From positions 1-64,000 of the forward strand of contig JAUNQN010000006.1 of assembly GCA_030536145.1 (NCBI GenBank): a stretch of 64,000 nucleotides of DNA, read 5' to 3'. The number at the start of each line of letters is the position of its first letter. Within the stretch, counting starts at the first letter, position 1. A program made the position numbers and the translations under genes. Origin of the DNA: Akkermansia sp. GTDB lineage: Bacteria > Verrucomicrobiota > Verrucomicrobiia > Verrucomicrobiales > Akkermansiaceae. Below the pieces are notes generated by a model that saw only the letters and a list, made by a program, of their open reading frames with translations, did no database searches and had not been told where the DNA came from. Positions 27,106-36,094 of the stretch are shown in pieces.

Positions 27106-27134
27106 ATTCTACACAAAAGCCGCCGTGGCGTCAA
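27106..27134 (-). promoter_or_regulatory. promoter of the secretion cluster
   Basis: Minus strand TTGACG, 17 bp, TAGAAT, about 60 bases before the GTG start at 27046. Confidence 0.65.
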
Positions 27135-27176
27135 CCACACTTTTCAAACTTTCCTTAAAAAAACGCGCGCCGGGGG

Positions 27177-28649
27177 TCAGGCAGTCTTCTCCGCAGGGGC
27201 GCAGTACAGGCGTATGTGGGGGGCCTTGTCCGGGCTGTCCGGCAGTACGCCCACTGCATGAAGGGTGAGTTTCAGGTCCTCTATGCAGAGGGTATCCCCC
27301 GGTTCCGGGCAAATGCGGTACACCAGCAGGTTATGGCGTATGGTGAAAGCCAGTTGCTCCAGCATGGCCCGGGTGGCTTCGCCTGTCCCGGGGGCGGCCA
27401 GTTCCACATCACACAGGCCCAGGTGGCGGGCGCGGATGTATTCCACGCTGATGTCATGCCCCTGCACGGTGGCGCTGAAGCCCGGGGTGGCCAGGATGAA
27501 CCAGGCTCCCTGGCTGCCCATGCGGATGATGCGGGGCGGGATGGGCGTATCCTGGCAGATGATGCCTGCCACGCTGGGGTAGACGGTGTTCACGGCACCG
27601 CACACGGAGCGGCACCAGGGCTTGGCGTAGGCCAGCGGGTCCCCGGTTGCCCTGCCGCGGATTTCAAGGTAGGCCACGTGGTCCTGCAGGGTGCGGCGGG
27701 CGCTTTCATCCCCCACTTGCTCCATTCTTACGCGGGAGAGGTCTGCCGGCTGCTCATGGTATTCCTGGGTAAGTGTCTCGCACGCCACGTAGCGGCGGCT
27801 CTCTGCCTCCAGCGCCTGTAGTGCGCCGGGCGTGAGCTTCTCGTTCAGCAGGATAAGGGCGTGGAATTCCGGCTGCGGCACCAGGATGGCAGAGCCGCGC
27901 ATGCCGCCGTGCCTGCGCAGGAGCACGGCCGCATCCTCCGCCATGGCGGCCACCGCCAGGTCCAGCGCGCTGTGCCCAAAGGCGGTTACAGCGTTCACGT
28001 CATGCCCCTGGGCCAGCAGCCTTTCCAGACCTTCGGCATCGGTGTTCTTCCCGGCATGCTGAATGGCGCGGTGCAGGGGCGTGCCGCCCAGGTAGTCGAC
28101 CAAGTCTGCATTTGCCCCGTGGGCCAGCAGCAGCTCCTCGCAGTCCCGTTTGCCGTTTTCCCGTGCCGCCTCCAGCGGCAGGCTCCGTCGGAAACGCTCC
28201 GGCATGTCGGGATTGACCCCGTGCTCCAGCAGGAAGGCAGCCAGGACCGTATCTCCCTCTGTGCAGCAGTCCACCAGCAGTTCCGCCGCTGTTTCTGCAG
28301 AGAACATGGGCAAGGCGAATGCCGCCAACTGCGGGTCCAGCTTAAACAGGCGGAGAATGCCTTCCGGGACATCGAAAGCCTGCGGTTGTTCCTCCCGGAA
28401 GCTCTCCAGCATGGCCCGGCGGTCCCGCTTCTGCCAGCGGCTCAGGAAGTAGATGGCCTTCTCCCACGCAGACCTTTCATGGCAAAGGCACCATAAGCCG
28501 TAGGCTGAGACAGCCGCCAGGCAGGGGACATACAACAGCAACTGGATATCCACCGCCCCGGTATGGCAATACTTGCCTACCAGGCTGAATAGGCCCGCAA
28601 GCGCCATCAGGGCGTTGCCTCCAAACAGGATGAACAGGAAGATACGCAT
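27177..28649 (-). CDS. ankyrin-repeat inner-membrane protein, unknown
   Basis: A 490-residue protein. Two N-terminal hydrophobic segments (about residues 2-22 and 35-58) are followed by a soluble part with ankyrin repeats at about 125-240 (EGDTVLAAFLLEHGVNPDM, CEELLLAHGANADLVDYLGGTPLHRAI, GLERLLAQGHDVNAVTAFGHSALDLAVAAM). The C-terminal 240 residues contain no domain I recognise. It follows the CDF transporter by 9 bases, so the two are probably one transcript. A cytosolic or periplasmic protein-binding role is the most that can be said. Confidence 0.75.
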   Translation of the reverse strand: MRIFLFILFGGNALMALAGLFSLVGKYCHTGAVDIQLLLYVPCLAAVSAYGLWCLCHERSAWEKAIYFLSRWQKRDRRAMLESFREEQPQAFDVPEGILRLFKLDPQLAAFALPMFSAETAAELLVDCCTEGDTVLAAFLLEHGVNPDMPERFRRSLPLEAARENGKRDCEELLLAHGANADLVDYLGGTPLHRAIQHAGKNTDAEGLERLLAQGHDVNAVTAFGHSALDLAVAAMAEDAAVLLRRHGGMRGSAILVPQPEFHALILLNEKLTPGALQALEAESRRYVACETLTQEYHEQPADLSRVRMEQVGDESARRTLQDHVAYLEIRGRATGDPLAYAKPWCRSVCGAVNTVYPSVAGIICQDTPIPPRIIRMGSQGAWFILATPGFSATVQGHDISVEYIRARHLGLCDVELAAPGTGEATRAMLEQLAFTIRHNLLVYRICPEPGDTLCIEDLKLTLHAVGVLPDSPDKAPHIRLYCAPAEKTA

Positions 28650-28658
28650 GGGCGGGGC

Positions 28659-30071
28659 TTATTCTGCGTAGGCCACGACAATGCGTGCCACGGCGGGAAG
28701 GGTGGTTTTCAGCTTGCGGTTCAGGTTGGAAAGGCGCGTGTGGCTCTCCTCCACGGTGAGCTCCGCCTCCTTGGGAATGAACACCACGCACAGGCGGCGG
28801 TCTCCGCTGGTGTAGGTCTCTATGGCCTGTGGCAGGGGGGCGCCCAGGGAAATCATGGCGCGGCGCACGCTCTCCTGCCATTCCGCGGCCTCCGGCATGG
28901 GGTCCGTGTAGTGCGGCAGCTCGCGCACATCCGGCTCCACGTGCAGGACAACCTTGTCTGCGTGCAGGCGGCGGCGCACATCGTTGCGGAACGCCTCCAC
29001 GGCGGGGCGCCAGTCCCTGAGCGTGGCATGCGGCGGCAGCTCCAGGTCCGTAAAGATGACAAAGCCCTGCTCCGAATGGTGCATGATGAGCCCGTGCACG
29101 CCGAAGCGGTGGGTGAGCGCCATCTGGCGCACCAGCATTTCCGGGCTCATGGCCTCCAGCTCCGCCGGATGCATGTGCACCATGGTGTCCGCTCCGGGAA
29201 TGGTGTCCGCCATCAGCGCCTCTATGGCGTCGGCAATCTCATGGGCGGTGTCCATGTGCAGGTCGCGCGGCACGGCCACATCCATATCCAGGTAGGTGTG
29301 GTTGCCCACCTCGCGCACGCGGAGGTTCTTGAGCGGGTAGTAGGGCATGCGCTCCCGCATGGTGCGGCGCACCAGCTTGTAGGTCTCGCCGTCGCTCTTG
29401 TCCATCAGGTTGTTGATGGCCTTGGTGCCCAGTTCCTTGCACACGGAAAGGATGAAGACGGCCACGATGAGGGAGGCGAACACGTCCGTGCGCATGAACA
29501 CCCACTCCAGCCAGCTGCCGGGTATGGTGTAGCCCACCACGGCGGCCCCGCTGATACCCGCCAGCACGGCGGCGCTGCTCCAGATATCCGTGGCAAAGTG
29601 GGCGGCATCCGCCTCCAGCGCAGGGCTCTTGGTCTTTTTGGCCACGCGGCGCAGCATGGCCGCGCGGTTGATATCCACCAGCATGGAGACAATCACCACG
29701 GCAAAGGCCCACACGGAGGTCTCCACATGCAGCTCCTCCGGGTCGTTGGCCGCCAGGCGGCTCACCGCCTCCCAGATGACCCACAGGGCCGTGACCAGCA
29801 GCAGCAGGGTTTCCCCCAGCGCCGTCAGGTTCTCCACGTTCCCATGGCCGTACGGGTGGTCCTCGTCCGCCGGCTGCGCCGCCAGTTTCACGGCAAAGAG
29901 CGTGGCCCCGGCGGATACCAGGTCCAGCGCGCTGTGCAGCGCCTCTGAGAGGATACCCAGGGAGCCCGTCATGATACCCACCACCAGTTTCATGCCGGTG
30001 AGCAACCCGCTCCAGATAACAGAGGAGAGGGCGGCACCGGCTTTTTCCGTGTCGTGCTGGCTGTGTTCCAT
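28659..30071 (-). CDS. CDF-family metal efflux transporter with extended C-terminus
   Basis: A 470-residue cation diffusion facilitator exporting Zn/Mn/Fe/Co-type ions. The six-helix membrane part (1-220) has the metal-binding pairs ALHSALD (TM2) and AAHFATD (TM5) and the loop DEDHPYGHGNVE. It is about 170 residues longer than usual. After the normal cytosolic domain (VREVGNHTYLDMDVAVP to TMVHMHP) come two more segments with the same strand-helix pattern (GLIMHHSEQGFVIFTDLELP to VVLHVEP, and ETYTSGDRRLCVVFIPKEAE to ARIVVAYAE). First gene of an operon with the ankyrin protein. Confidence 0.87.
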   Translation of the reverse strand: MEHSQHDTEKAGAALSSVIWSGLLTGMKLVVGIMTGSLGILSEALHSALDLVSAGATLFAVKLAAQPADEDHPYGHGNVENLTALGETLLLLVTALWVIWEAVSRLAANDPEELHVETSVWAFAVVIVSMLVDINRAAMLRRVAKKTKSPALEADAAHFATDIWSSAAVLAGISGAAVVGYTIPGSWLEWVFMRTDVFASLIVAVFILSVCKELGTKAINNLMDKSDGETYKLVRRTMRERMPYYPLKNLRVREVGNHTYLDMDVAVPRDLHMDTAHEIADAIEALMADTIPGADTMVHMHPAELEAMSPEMLVRQMALTHRFGVHGLIMHHSEQGFVIFTDLELPPHATLRDWRPAVEAFRNDVRRRLHADKVVLHVEPDVRELPHYTDPMPEAAEWQESVRRAMISLGAPLPQAIETYTSGDRRLCVVFIPKEAELTVEESHTRLSNLNRKLKTTLPAVARIVVAYAE

Positions 30072-30080
30072 GGCGCGCGC

Positions 30081-30109
30081 ATACTAGCTTACGCGGCAGG
30101 AGTTGTCAA
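30081..30109 (-). promoter_or_regulatory. promoter of the CDF gene
   Basis: Minus strand TTGACA, 17 bp, TAGTAT; nine bases to the ATG at 30071. Confidence 0.75.
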
Positions 30110-30133
30110 GGAGAACCGAATGCGTTTTGACAA

Positions 30134-32341
30134 TCAGTTATCTTGCGGGGCGGGGCGGAAGTCCGCAAAGCCGGTGGCGGCATCCACGGCAACGGGGATG
30201 AGACGCATGCGGGAACCGGGGCTGATGCGGCGGCCATCCGTGGAGTTCCAGAAGTGGTTGCCGTAGAACCAGCGGGTATCCTGCGGCAGCTCTGAGCCGG
30301 AGACAAAGCCCTTGGCACGGAGCAGGGGAATATCCACGGCCAGCCCCTGCGCCCAGCAGGCAGTCACCACGGCATCCCAGGCGCGGGGCTGCTCCGCAGA
30401 GCACTGCTGCTGCAGGTAGCGGGTGAGCATGTAGCGGTCTGCCTCTGCCTCCGCCGCGGCGGAGGTGCGCTCCGTTTCCGATATGTGGGCGGATATGTCT
30501 GCCAGCCGCCCGCGCGGGGGCAGGGGGGCGGAGGCCCCGCACAGGCGCAGGAAGGCGCGGTGCACCACCAGGTCCGCATAGCGGCGGATGGGGCTGGTGA
30601 AATGGCAGTAGTCCCCCTTGGCCAGGCCGTAGTGCCCCAGGGCGTCCGGGGAGTAGCGGGCGCGCATCATGCAGCGCAGCAGTGCCAGCTTCAGCGCCTC
30701 CTCGTCCGCATGGCCGTGCAGCAGCTCCATGGTGTCTGCCAGCTGCCGGCGGGTGGCCAGGGTTCCGGCGCTGATGCCGTAGCTGCGCAGCTGCAGGGAG
30801 AATTCATGGAGCTTGGCGGGGTCCGGGGCCTCGTGCACGCGGTAGATGGCGGGCAGGCCCAGTGCGTTCAGGCGTTGGGCCACGGCCTCGTTGGCCGCCA
30901 GCATGCACTCCTCGATGAGGCTGTGGGCCTCGTCCCCCTCCGTGATTTCCACCCCGGTGGGGTTGCCCTGCGCATCGGCGGTCACGCGCACCTCCGGCAT
31001 ATCCAGGTTCAGCGCGCCCTGTGCCATGCGGCGGGCGCGCAGGGTGGCGGCCAGGGCTGCGGCCTCCCGCAGCATGGCATCCACTTCTGCATCCCCGCAG
31101 GAGCCGCCCCGCAGCACCTCCAGTGCCTGGGCGTATGTCATGCGGCGGCGGGAGCAGATGACCGCCTTGCTGAACTGCGCCTTCTCCACGCTGCCGTCTG
31201 CCGCCACCTGCATGCGGCACAGGGCAGTCAGGCGGTCCACCCCCTGGCGCAGGGAGCAGATGCCGTCGCACAGCCTGGGCGGCAGCATGGGCAGCACGCG
31301 GTCCGGCAGGTAGGTGGAGTTGCCGCGCTTCTGCGCCTCTGCATCCAGCGCGGTGCAGGGGCGCACATAGTGGGCTACGTCGGCAATATGCACGGCCAGC
31401 TCCCAGCCGGCGGCGGTGCGGCGCACGGAGATGGCGTCGTCGTAGTCCCGTGCGCTTTCCGGGTCTATGGTGATGGTGCATTCCGCGCGGCAGTCCTCCC
31501 GCCCGGCGCAGTCTGCGGCGGGAACCTCCTGCGGCAGCCGGTCCGCCTCTGCCAGCACGGCGGGCGGAAACTCCTCCCTCAGGCCGAACTTGCGGATAAT
31601 GGCGGTAATCTGCACATTCGCGCGTTCCGTATCGCCCAGCACCTCCACCAGGCGGCCGCGCGCGGCCATGCTGCCGATGGGGTAGGAAACGGGCTCCACC
31701 ACAATGCAGGTACCGCTCTCCAAATCCTCCGGCGGGGCTGTGTCCAGGTACACAATCTCCGGCGCGGTCACGCCGTCCCCGGCCATGATGCCGAAACGCC
31801 CGCCGCGGCGGTAGGTGCCCACCCACTGCTCATGCCCGCGCTCCAGTATCTCCTCCACATACACGGTGACGCGCAAATCCCCTGCCTGCGGCGTGCGCGG
31901 CCCGCGGTGCCCGCGGCGGAAACGCATACTGCCGCCCTGCACCCGCAGGGATACCCGCACGCGGTCCCCGTCCATGGCCCCGCGGCTGCGCCGGCTGTCC
32001 ACCGCCAGCGTGCGCACCTCTGCACCGGGAACCAGGGCCTGCACCTGTGCCTGCCCCGCCTCGTCCGGGCGGAACAGCAGCCTGCCGGATGCCGTGCAAA
32101 TGATATGGCCGAACACCGCACGCTCTCGCGGGTCCTTGCGCAGGGCATAGCAGCCCTTGCGCAGTTTCAGCAGCCGCCCCTGGCGCAGGCCTTTCTCCAA
32201 AAGCGCGCGCAGCTCCGCCCGCCGCCTGGAATCCACGCCCATGCCGCGGGCAATCCCGCCGCTGTCCTGCGGCTCATACCCCGCCTTGCCCAGGTAGGCG
32301 TACAGGTCTGCCTCCAAGTCTGTGTCAGGAAAATCGTCCAT
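30134..32341 (-). CDS. rnr: ribonuclease R
   Basis: A 735-residue 3'-5' exoribonuclease of the RNB family. An N-terminal winged-helix-like region is followed by cold-shock OB folds, the RNB domain with catalytic Asp residues in CTITIDPESARDYDDAISV, and HYGLAKGDYCHFTSPIRRYADLVVHR. The C-terminal S1 domain is short or degenerate compared with E. coli RNase R, so the enzyme could also be called RNase II-like. The ATG at 32341 was chosen over one at 32380 because a promoter covers the longer start. Confidence 0.88.
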   Translation of the reverse strand: MDDFPDTDLEADLYAYLGKAGYEPQDSGGIARGMGVDSRRRAELRALLEKGLRQGRLLKLRKGCYALRKDPRERAVFGHIICTASGRLLFRPDEAGQAQVQALVPGAEVRTLAVDSRRSRGAMDGDRVRVSLRVQGGSMRFRRGHRGPRTPQAGDLRVTVYVEEILERGHEQWVGTYRRGGRFGIMAGDGVTAPEIVYLDTAPPEDLESGTCIVVEPVSYPIGSMAARGRLVEVLGDTERANVQITAIIRKFGLREEFPPAVLAEADRLPQEVPAADCAGREDCRAECTITIDPESARDYDDAISVRRTAAGWELAVHIADVAHYVRPCTALDAEAQKRGNSTYLPDRVLPMLPPRLCDGICSLRQGVDRLTALCRMQVAADGSVEKAQFSKAVICSRRRMTYAQALEVLRGGSCGDAEVDAMLREAAALAATLRARRMAQGALNLDMPEVRVTADAQGNPTGVEITEGDEAHSLIEECMLAANEAVAQRLNALGLPAIYRVHEAPDPAKLHEFSLQLRSYGISAGTLATRRQLADTMELLHGHADEEALKLALLRCMMRARYSPDALGHYGLAKGDYCHFTSPIRRYADLVVHRAFLRLCGASAPLPPRGRLADISAHISETERTSAAAEAEADRYMLTRYLQQQCSAEQPRAWDAVVTACWAQGLAVDIPLLRAKGFVSGSELPQDTRWFYGNHFWNSTDGRRISPGSRMRLIPVAVDAATGFADFRPAPQDN

Positions 32342-32351
32342 TCGTGCCACC

Positions 32352-32380
32352 AGCCTACCACGCAGCCCCCGCTTTTTCAA
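32352..32380 (-). promoter_or_regulatory. promoter of rnr
   Basis: Minus strand TTGAAA, 17 bp, TAGGCT; ten bases to the ATG at 32341. Divergent from the coaD promoter 35 bp away. Confidence 0.65.
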
Positions 32381-32415
32381 TCATAATCCACCCGTGCGGC
32401 ATGCGCCGATTGCTC

Positions 32416-32444
32416 TTGCGCGCGCGGGGCGGGCGTGGTAGACT
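32416..32444 (+). promoter_or_regulatory. promoter of coaD
   Basis: TTGCGC, 17 bp, TAGACT; seven bases to the ATG at 32452, so transcription should begin at the start codon. Confidence 0.65.
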
Positions 32445-32451
32445 GGGCGGC

Positions 32452-32958
32452 ATGAAGAGGACTGGGATTTATGCGGGCAGTTTTGACCCGCCCACCAACG
32501 GGCACCTGTGGATGATAAGCCGCGGGGCGGAGCTGTTTGACGAGCTGGTGGTGGTGCTGGCGTGCAACCCGGAGAAGCGCTGCCTGTTCAGCATGGATGA
32601 GCGCAAGGCCCTGCTGGGAGAGGTGCTGCGGGATATGCCGGGCAATGTGCGCCTGGCCGTGGTGCAGCACGGGTTCCTGGTGGATTTTGCCCGGCGGGAG
32701 GGTGCGCGCTACCTGCTGCGCGGTATCCGAAACACGGTGGATTTCGAGTACGAGAAACCCATGGCGCGCATGAATTCCCGCATGGAGCCGGAGATTCAGA
32801 GCGTGTTCCTGGTGCCGCCCGGTGAGCTGGAGGAGGTGTCATCCTCTTTTGTGCGCGGGTTTGCGTGCATGACAGATTGGGAGCGCTGGGTGCAGGCCTG
32901 CGTGCCGCCCTGCGTGTACGCGGCCATGAAACGCAAGCTGGGGGAGGTGCAGCCATGA
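32452..32958 (+). CDS. coaD: phosphopantetheine adenylyltransferase
   Basis: A 168-residue nucleotidyltransferase of coenzyme A synthesis. Signature GSFDPPTNGHLWMI (the TxGH box), LRGIRNTVDFEYEKPMARMN and SSSFVRG. Slightly longer C-terminus than E. coli CoaD. The start is fixed by the promoter; upstream in-frame starts fall in promoter DNA. Its stop overlaps the cysteine desulfurase start by ATGA. Confidence 0.94.
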   Translation: MKRTGIYAGSFDPPTNGHLWMISRGAELFDELVVVLACNPEKRCLFSMDERKALLGEVLRDMPGNVRLAVVQHGFLVDFARREGARYLLRGIRNTVDFEYEKPMARMNSRMEPEIQSVFLVPPGELEEVSSSFVRGFACMTDWERWVQACVPPCVYAAMKRKLGEVQP

Positions 32959-34076
32959 TCTACTGGGACAACAACGCCACCACCGCTGTGGACCCGGAGG
33001 TGCTGGAGGCCATGCTGCCCTACCTGCGGGAGAGTTATTTCAACCCTTCTGCCTCCTACGGCCCGGCCAAGGCCGTGCGCCGCGCCATGCAGCACGCGCG
33101 GGAGCAGGTGGCCGCGCTGGTGGGTGCCGAGCCGGATGAAATCACCTTTACCTCCGGCGGCACGGAGGCCACCAACACCGCGCTCTCCTGCCTTACCCAT
33201 GTGCTGACGCTGGCCACGGAGCATCCGGCCACCCTGCGTACCGCGCGGGGGGAGGCCGCCGCCGTGCTTTCCAACGGCCAGGCGGATATCCTGGCCTGGA
33301 AGGAGCTTCTGCCGGGGCATGACGGCGCCAGTTTTGCCTGGGCCAACCATGAGACGGGTGTCATTCAGCCCGTGCGCACGCTGGCCCATGCCGCGCACGA
33401 GGCCGGGGCGCGGGTGCATGTGGACCTGGTGCAGGCTGCGGGCAAGGTGCCTGTGGACCTGCATGCGTACGAAATTGAGTTTGCCTCCCTCTCCGCGCAC
33501 AAGCTGCACGGTCCCAAGGGCGTGGGTGCCCTGTACATACGCCGCGGCACGGAGTTTTCCAAGCCCTATATGACCGGTGGCGACCAGGAGGACCTGCGCC
33601 GCGCCGGCACGGAGAACGTGCCGGGTATCATCGGTTTCGGCAAGGCGGCGGAACTGGCGCTGGCCGCGGCGGGGCAGTATGCCGCCCTGGCCGCGCTGCG
33701 GGAGCGTTTTGTGCAGGCCCTGCGTGCCGGCGGGGCTGAGGTGGTGGAGAACGGCGGCACCGCGCCGCGCCTGCCGCATGTGCTGAACATGCGCGTGCCG
33801 GGGGTGAGCGCGGAATCCCTGATGCTGCTGCTGGAACCCGCCGGGCTGATCTGCTCCGGCGGCTCCGCCTGCACCAGCGCCCGCCCGCATGCCAGCCATG
33901 TGCTGCGCGCCATGGGGCTGGGTGACAAGGAGGCGAGGGAATCCCTGCGCTTCTCCCTTTCCCGCCATGCCACGGCGGCAGAGGCGGATGAGGCTGCGGC
34001 GCTGTTCCTGCGTGCGCTGCACAAGGTGCGCTCCGTGCAATCCGCCAGTACAGGGCCCGTGATTGTGTACCGCTGA
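32955..34076 (+). CDS. cysteine desulfurase (NifS/IscS-like)
   Basis: A 373-residue PLP enzyme supplying sulfur for Fe-S clusters or thio-modifications. YWDNNATT at the N-terminus, the PLP Lys in SLSAHKLHGPKGVGALY, GGDQEDLRRAGTENVPGIIGFG and the active Cys in CSGGSACTSARPHASHVL mark it as a NifS/IscS class I enzyme. Translationally coupled to coaD and overlapping the comEC start by one base; no IscU or regulator is adjacent. Confidence 0.92.
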   Translation: MIYWDNNATTAVDPEVLEAMLPYLRESYFNPSASYGPAKAVRRAMQHAREQVAALVGAEPDEITFTSGGTEATNTALSCLTHVLTLATEHPATLRTARGEAAAVLSNGQADILAWKELLPGHDGASFAWANHETGVIQPVRTLAHAAHEAGARVHVDLVQAAGKVPVDLHAYEIEFASLSAHKLHGPKGVGALYIRRGTEFSKPYMTGGDQEDLRRAGTENVPGIIGFGKAAELALAAAGQYAALAALRERFVQALRAGGAEVVENGGTAPRLPHVLNMRVPGVSAESLMLLLEPAGLICSGGSACTSARPHASHVLRAMGLGDKEARESLRFSLSRHATAAEADEAAALFLRALHKVRSVQSASTGPVIVYR

Positions 34077-36085
34077 TGCCCGGGCCGGACGACAGGCTGG
34101 AACGCCATTTCCGCCGGAGCCCGCTGCTGCTGCCGCTGGCGGCGGTGGCAGCCGTGGTGTGTGCCGTTCACGTGCATGCGGATTTCTGGCTGGCAGCGGC
34201 CTTTGCGCTGGGGGTGGCGCTTATCCTGCGCCTGTGGCGGCAGGCGGCGCTGTGCTTTGTACTGGGCGCTGCGGTGCTGATGCACTGCACCCTGCTGCAG
34301 CGCGATGCGGAAACCCTGCTGAAAGCGGTGGAGCCTGCCGGCGTGCTGCATGGGCGCGTGGCCGCGGTTTCCACGGAGTATATCACGGTGGAGCAGGGCA
34401 TTTGCGGCGGCAGGGTGTGGGTGTTCTGCCACGGGAACCTTGCCTGTGAACCCGGTGATACGGTGAGCCTTTCCGTTACCCGTGCGGAGCTGCCCCCGCC
34501 CCCGGTACGCGGTATGGCGGACCCGCAGGCGCAGATGCGCCGTGAGGGCGTGTGCGCCGCTTGTGACCTGGTGGAGGGGTGTGTATGCGGGCAGGATGTC
34601 TTCTCTTGGGCATACCTGCGCCGCCAGGCGCTGCTGCTGCGCAGCCGTGCCCTGGGTGCGCTGGCATGCGGGGAACCCGGCGCGGCGCAGGATATGCTGT
34701 GCGCCCTGCTGGCGGGGGATGGGCGGGCAGAATCCTCCCGCCCCGGCAGCGCGCTGCATCTGGCCGCGGCGGCGGGCTTGCCCGTGGCCTGCCTGTGGTG
34801 CCTGTCCGCGCTGCTGCTGCGTTTACTGCACCTTCCCGTGGTGTGGCGGCGCTGTCTGGTGCCGTTCCCGGCGGCATGCCTGGTGCTGCTTGGCGGGCTG
34901 GGTTGCAGCGCGCTTACCGCTTTCCTGGTGCTGATGGTGATGCACCTGCAAGGGCTGTTCAGCCGCCGCATTTGCCCGGATATAGCCCTGTGCGCCGCTG
35001 CGCTGGCGGTACTGCTGGCAGCCCCGTACCGCCTGTTCCACCCGGATTTCCTGCTGGCCTTTGCGGTGTATGCGGGGGTGTACCTGGCCGTGTGGGTGTG
35101 CGGCGTGCCTGCCGGGTTGCCTTGGCGCTCCCGGTGCCTGTACGGGCTGCGGCTGGTATCCGTAGGAGCCCTGGCCGTGTGGCTGTTCACCCTGCCGGTG
35201 TGCCTGGCCTGCTTCCATTCCCTGCATGCGTATGCCGCCGCCACGTGGGTGCTGCTGCTGCCGCTGCTGCCCGCCATCCTGCTGCTTGGCCTGTCCACGG
35301 TATTGCTGGGCTGGGTGCCGTACCTGGGAGCGGCCTTGCACTGGTGCGCCCTCCAGCCCTGTGCCCTGTACACGGCGGGGGCAGGGGCGCTGGATTCCCT
35401 TCCTGCCGCCTACAAACCCGCCTGCGAGTCCGCCGCGCCGGAGTCATCCCTGATTCTCAACGGGCGCTACGGCTCCACCGTGTGCGTGCTGGGCAACCCG
35501 GGCCTGGTCATCAACTGTGGCACGGCGGAGCAGGCGCAGCGCACTATCTGCCCCGCGCTGTTCCATGCGGGCTACCGCCCTGCCGCCCTGCTGCCCACCG
35601 GGCATACCAAGGCCCGCAGCGGCGGCACGGATGCCATGCTGCAGTACTGGCCGAACCTGAATGTCATCCGCACCGGGGATATACCGCCGCAGGGCTGTTC
35701 CTTTGCCACGGAGGCCGGGGTGTACACCGTTTTCCCAGCCAGCCGGGATATCCGCCACCGCCTGGATGCCAACAAGTCCCCCGTCATCCTGTGGCAGCAC
35801 GGCGGGCGGCGCGTGCTCTACGCGGGGGATGCCTCCGCCGCCACGTTCATGGCCGTGCCGGAGGAGGAGCGGCGGGCGGATACGCTGGTCATAGGCGGCA
35901 ATCCCGTGCAGCCCCTGCTGGATCCGCAGCTCATCCGCTCCACGGGTGCCACGCAAATCATCCTGCTCCCCTCTGCCCAAGACCTGCCGCTGGAGCCGCA
36001 GAACGTGGCCCCGGCCCAAATTATACGCCTGGCTCCCGGTTCCGTGTATGAGCCGGATATATCAGGGATTTCCCCTTCCATGTGA
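34076..36085 (+). CDS. ComEC/Rec2-like membrane protein with degenerate beta-lactamase domain
   Basis: A 669-residue inner-membrane protein matching the ComEC layout: DUF4131-like N-terminal part with two helices and an OB-like segment (1-165), a competence membrane domain with many helices (about 185-440), and a C-terminal metallo-beta-lactamase-like fold (about 455-650). ComEC carries incoming DNA across the membrane. In the C-terminal fold the usual HxHxDH-type metal motif is replaced (LPTGHTKARSGGTDAML), although the later VLYAGDAS strand is kept, so the nuclease activity is probably lost. TGATG overlap with the desulfurase. Confidence 0.85.
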   Translation: MPGPDDRLERHFRRSPLLLPLAAVAAVVCAVHVHADFWLAAAFALGVALILRLWRQAALCFVLGAAVLMHCTLLQRDAETLLKAVEPAGVLHGRVAAVSTEYITVEQGICGGRVWVFCHGNLACEPGDTVSLSVTRAELPPPPVRGMADPQAQMRREGVCAACDLVEGCVCGQDVFSWAYLRRQALLLRSRALGALACGEPGAAQDMLCALLAGDGRAESSRPGSALHLAAAAGLPVACLWCLSALLLRLLHLPVVWRRCLVPFPAACLVLLGGLGCSALTAFLVLMVMHLQGLFSRRICPDIALCAAALAVLLAAPYRLFHPDFLLAFAVYAGVYLAVWVCGVPAGLPWRSRCLYGLRLVSVGALAVWLFTLPVCLACFHSLHAYAAATWVLLLPLLPAILLLGLSTVLLGWVPYLGAALHWCALQPCALYTAGAGALDSLPAAYKPACESAAPESSLILNGRYGSTVCVLGNPGLVINCGTAEQAQRTICPALFHAGYRPAALLPTGHTKARSGGTDAMLQYWPNLNVIRTGDIPPQGCSFATEAGVYTVFPASRDIRHRLDANKSPVILWQHGGRRVLYAGDASAATFMAVPEEERRADTLVIGGNPVQPLLDPQLIRSTGATQIILLPSAQDLPLEPQNVAPAQIIRLAPGSVYEPDISGISPSM

Positions 36086-36094
36086 CACGCCGGG

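Noticed and set aside
27150-27176. GC-rich stretch with T-run after the ankyrin membrane protein as a terminator
   Set aside because: The T-run is good but the stem (CGCGCG) is too weak to call by eye.
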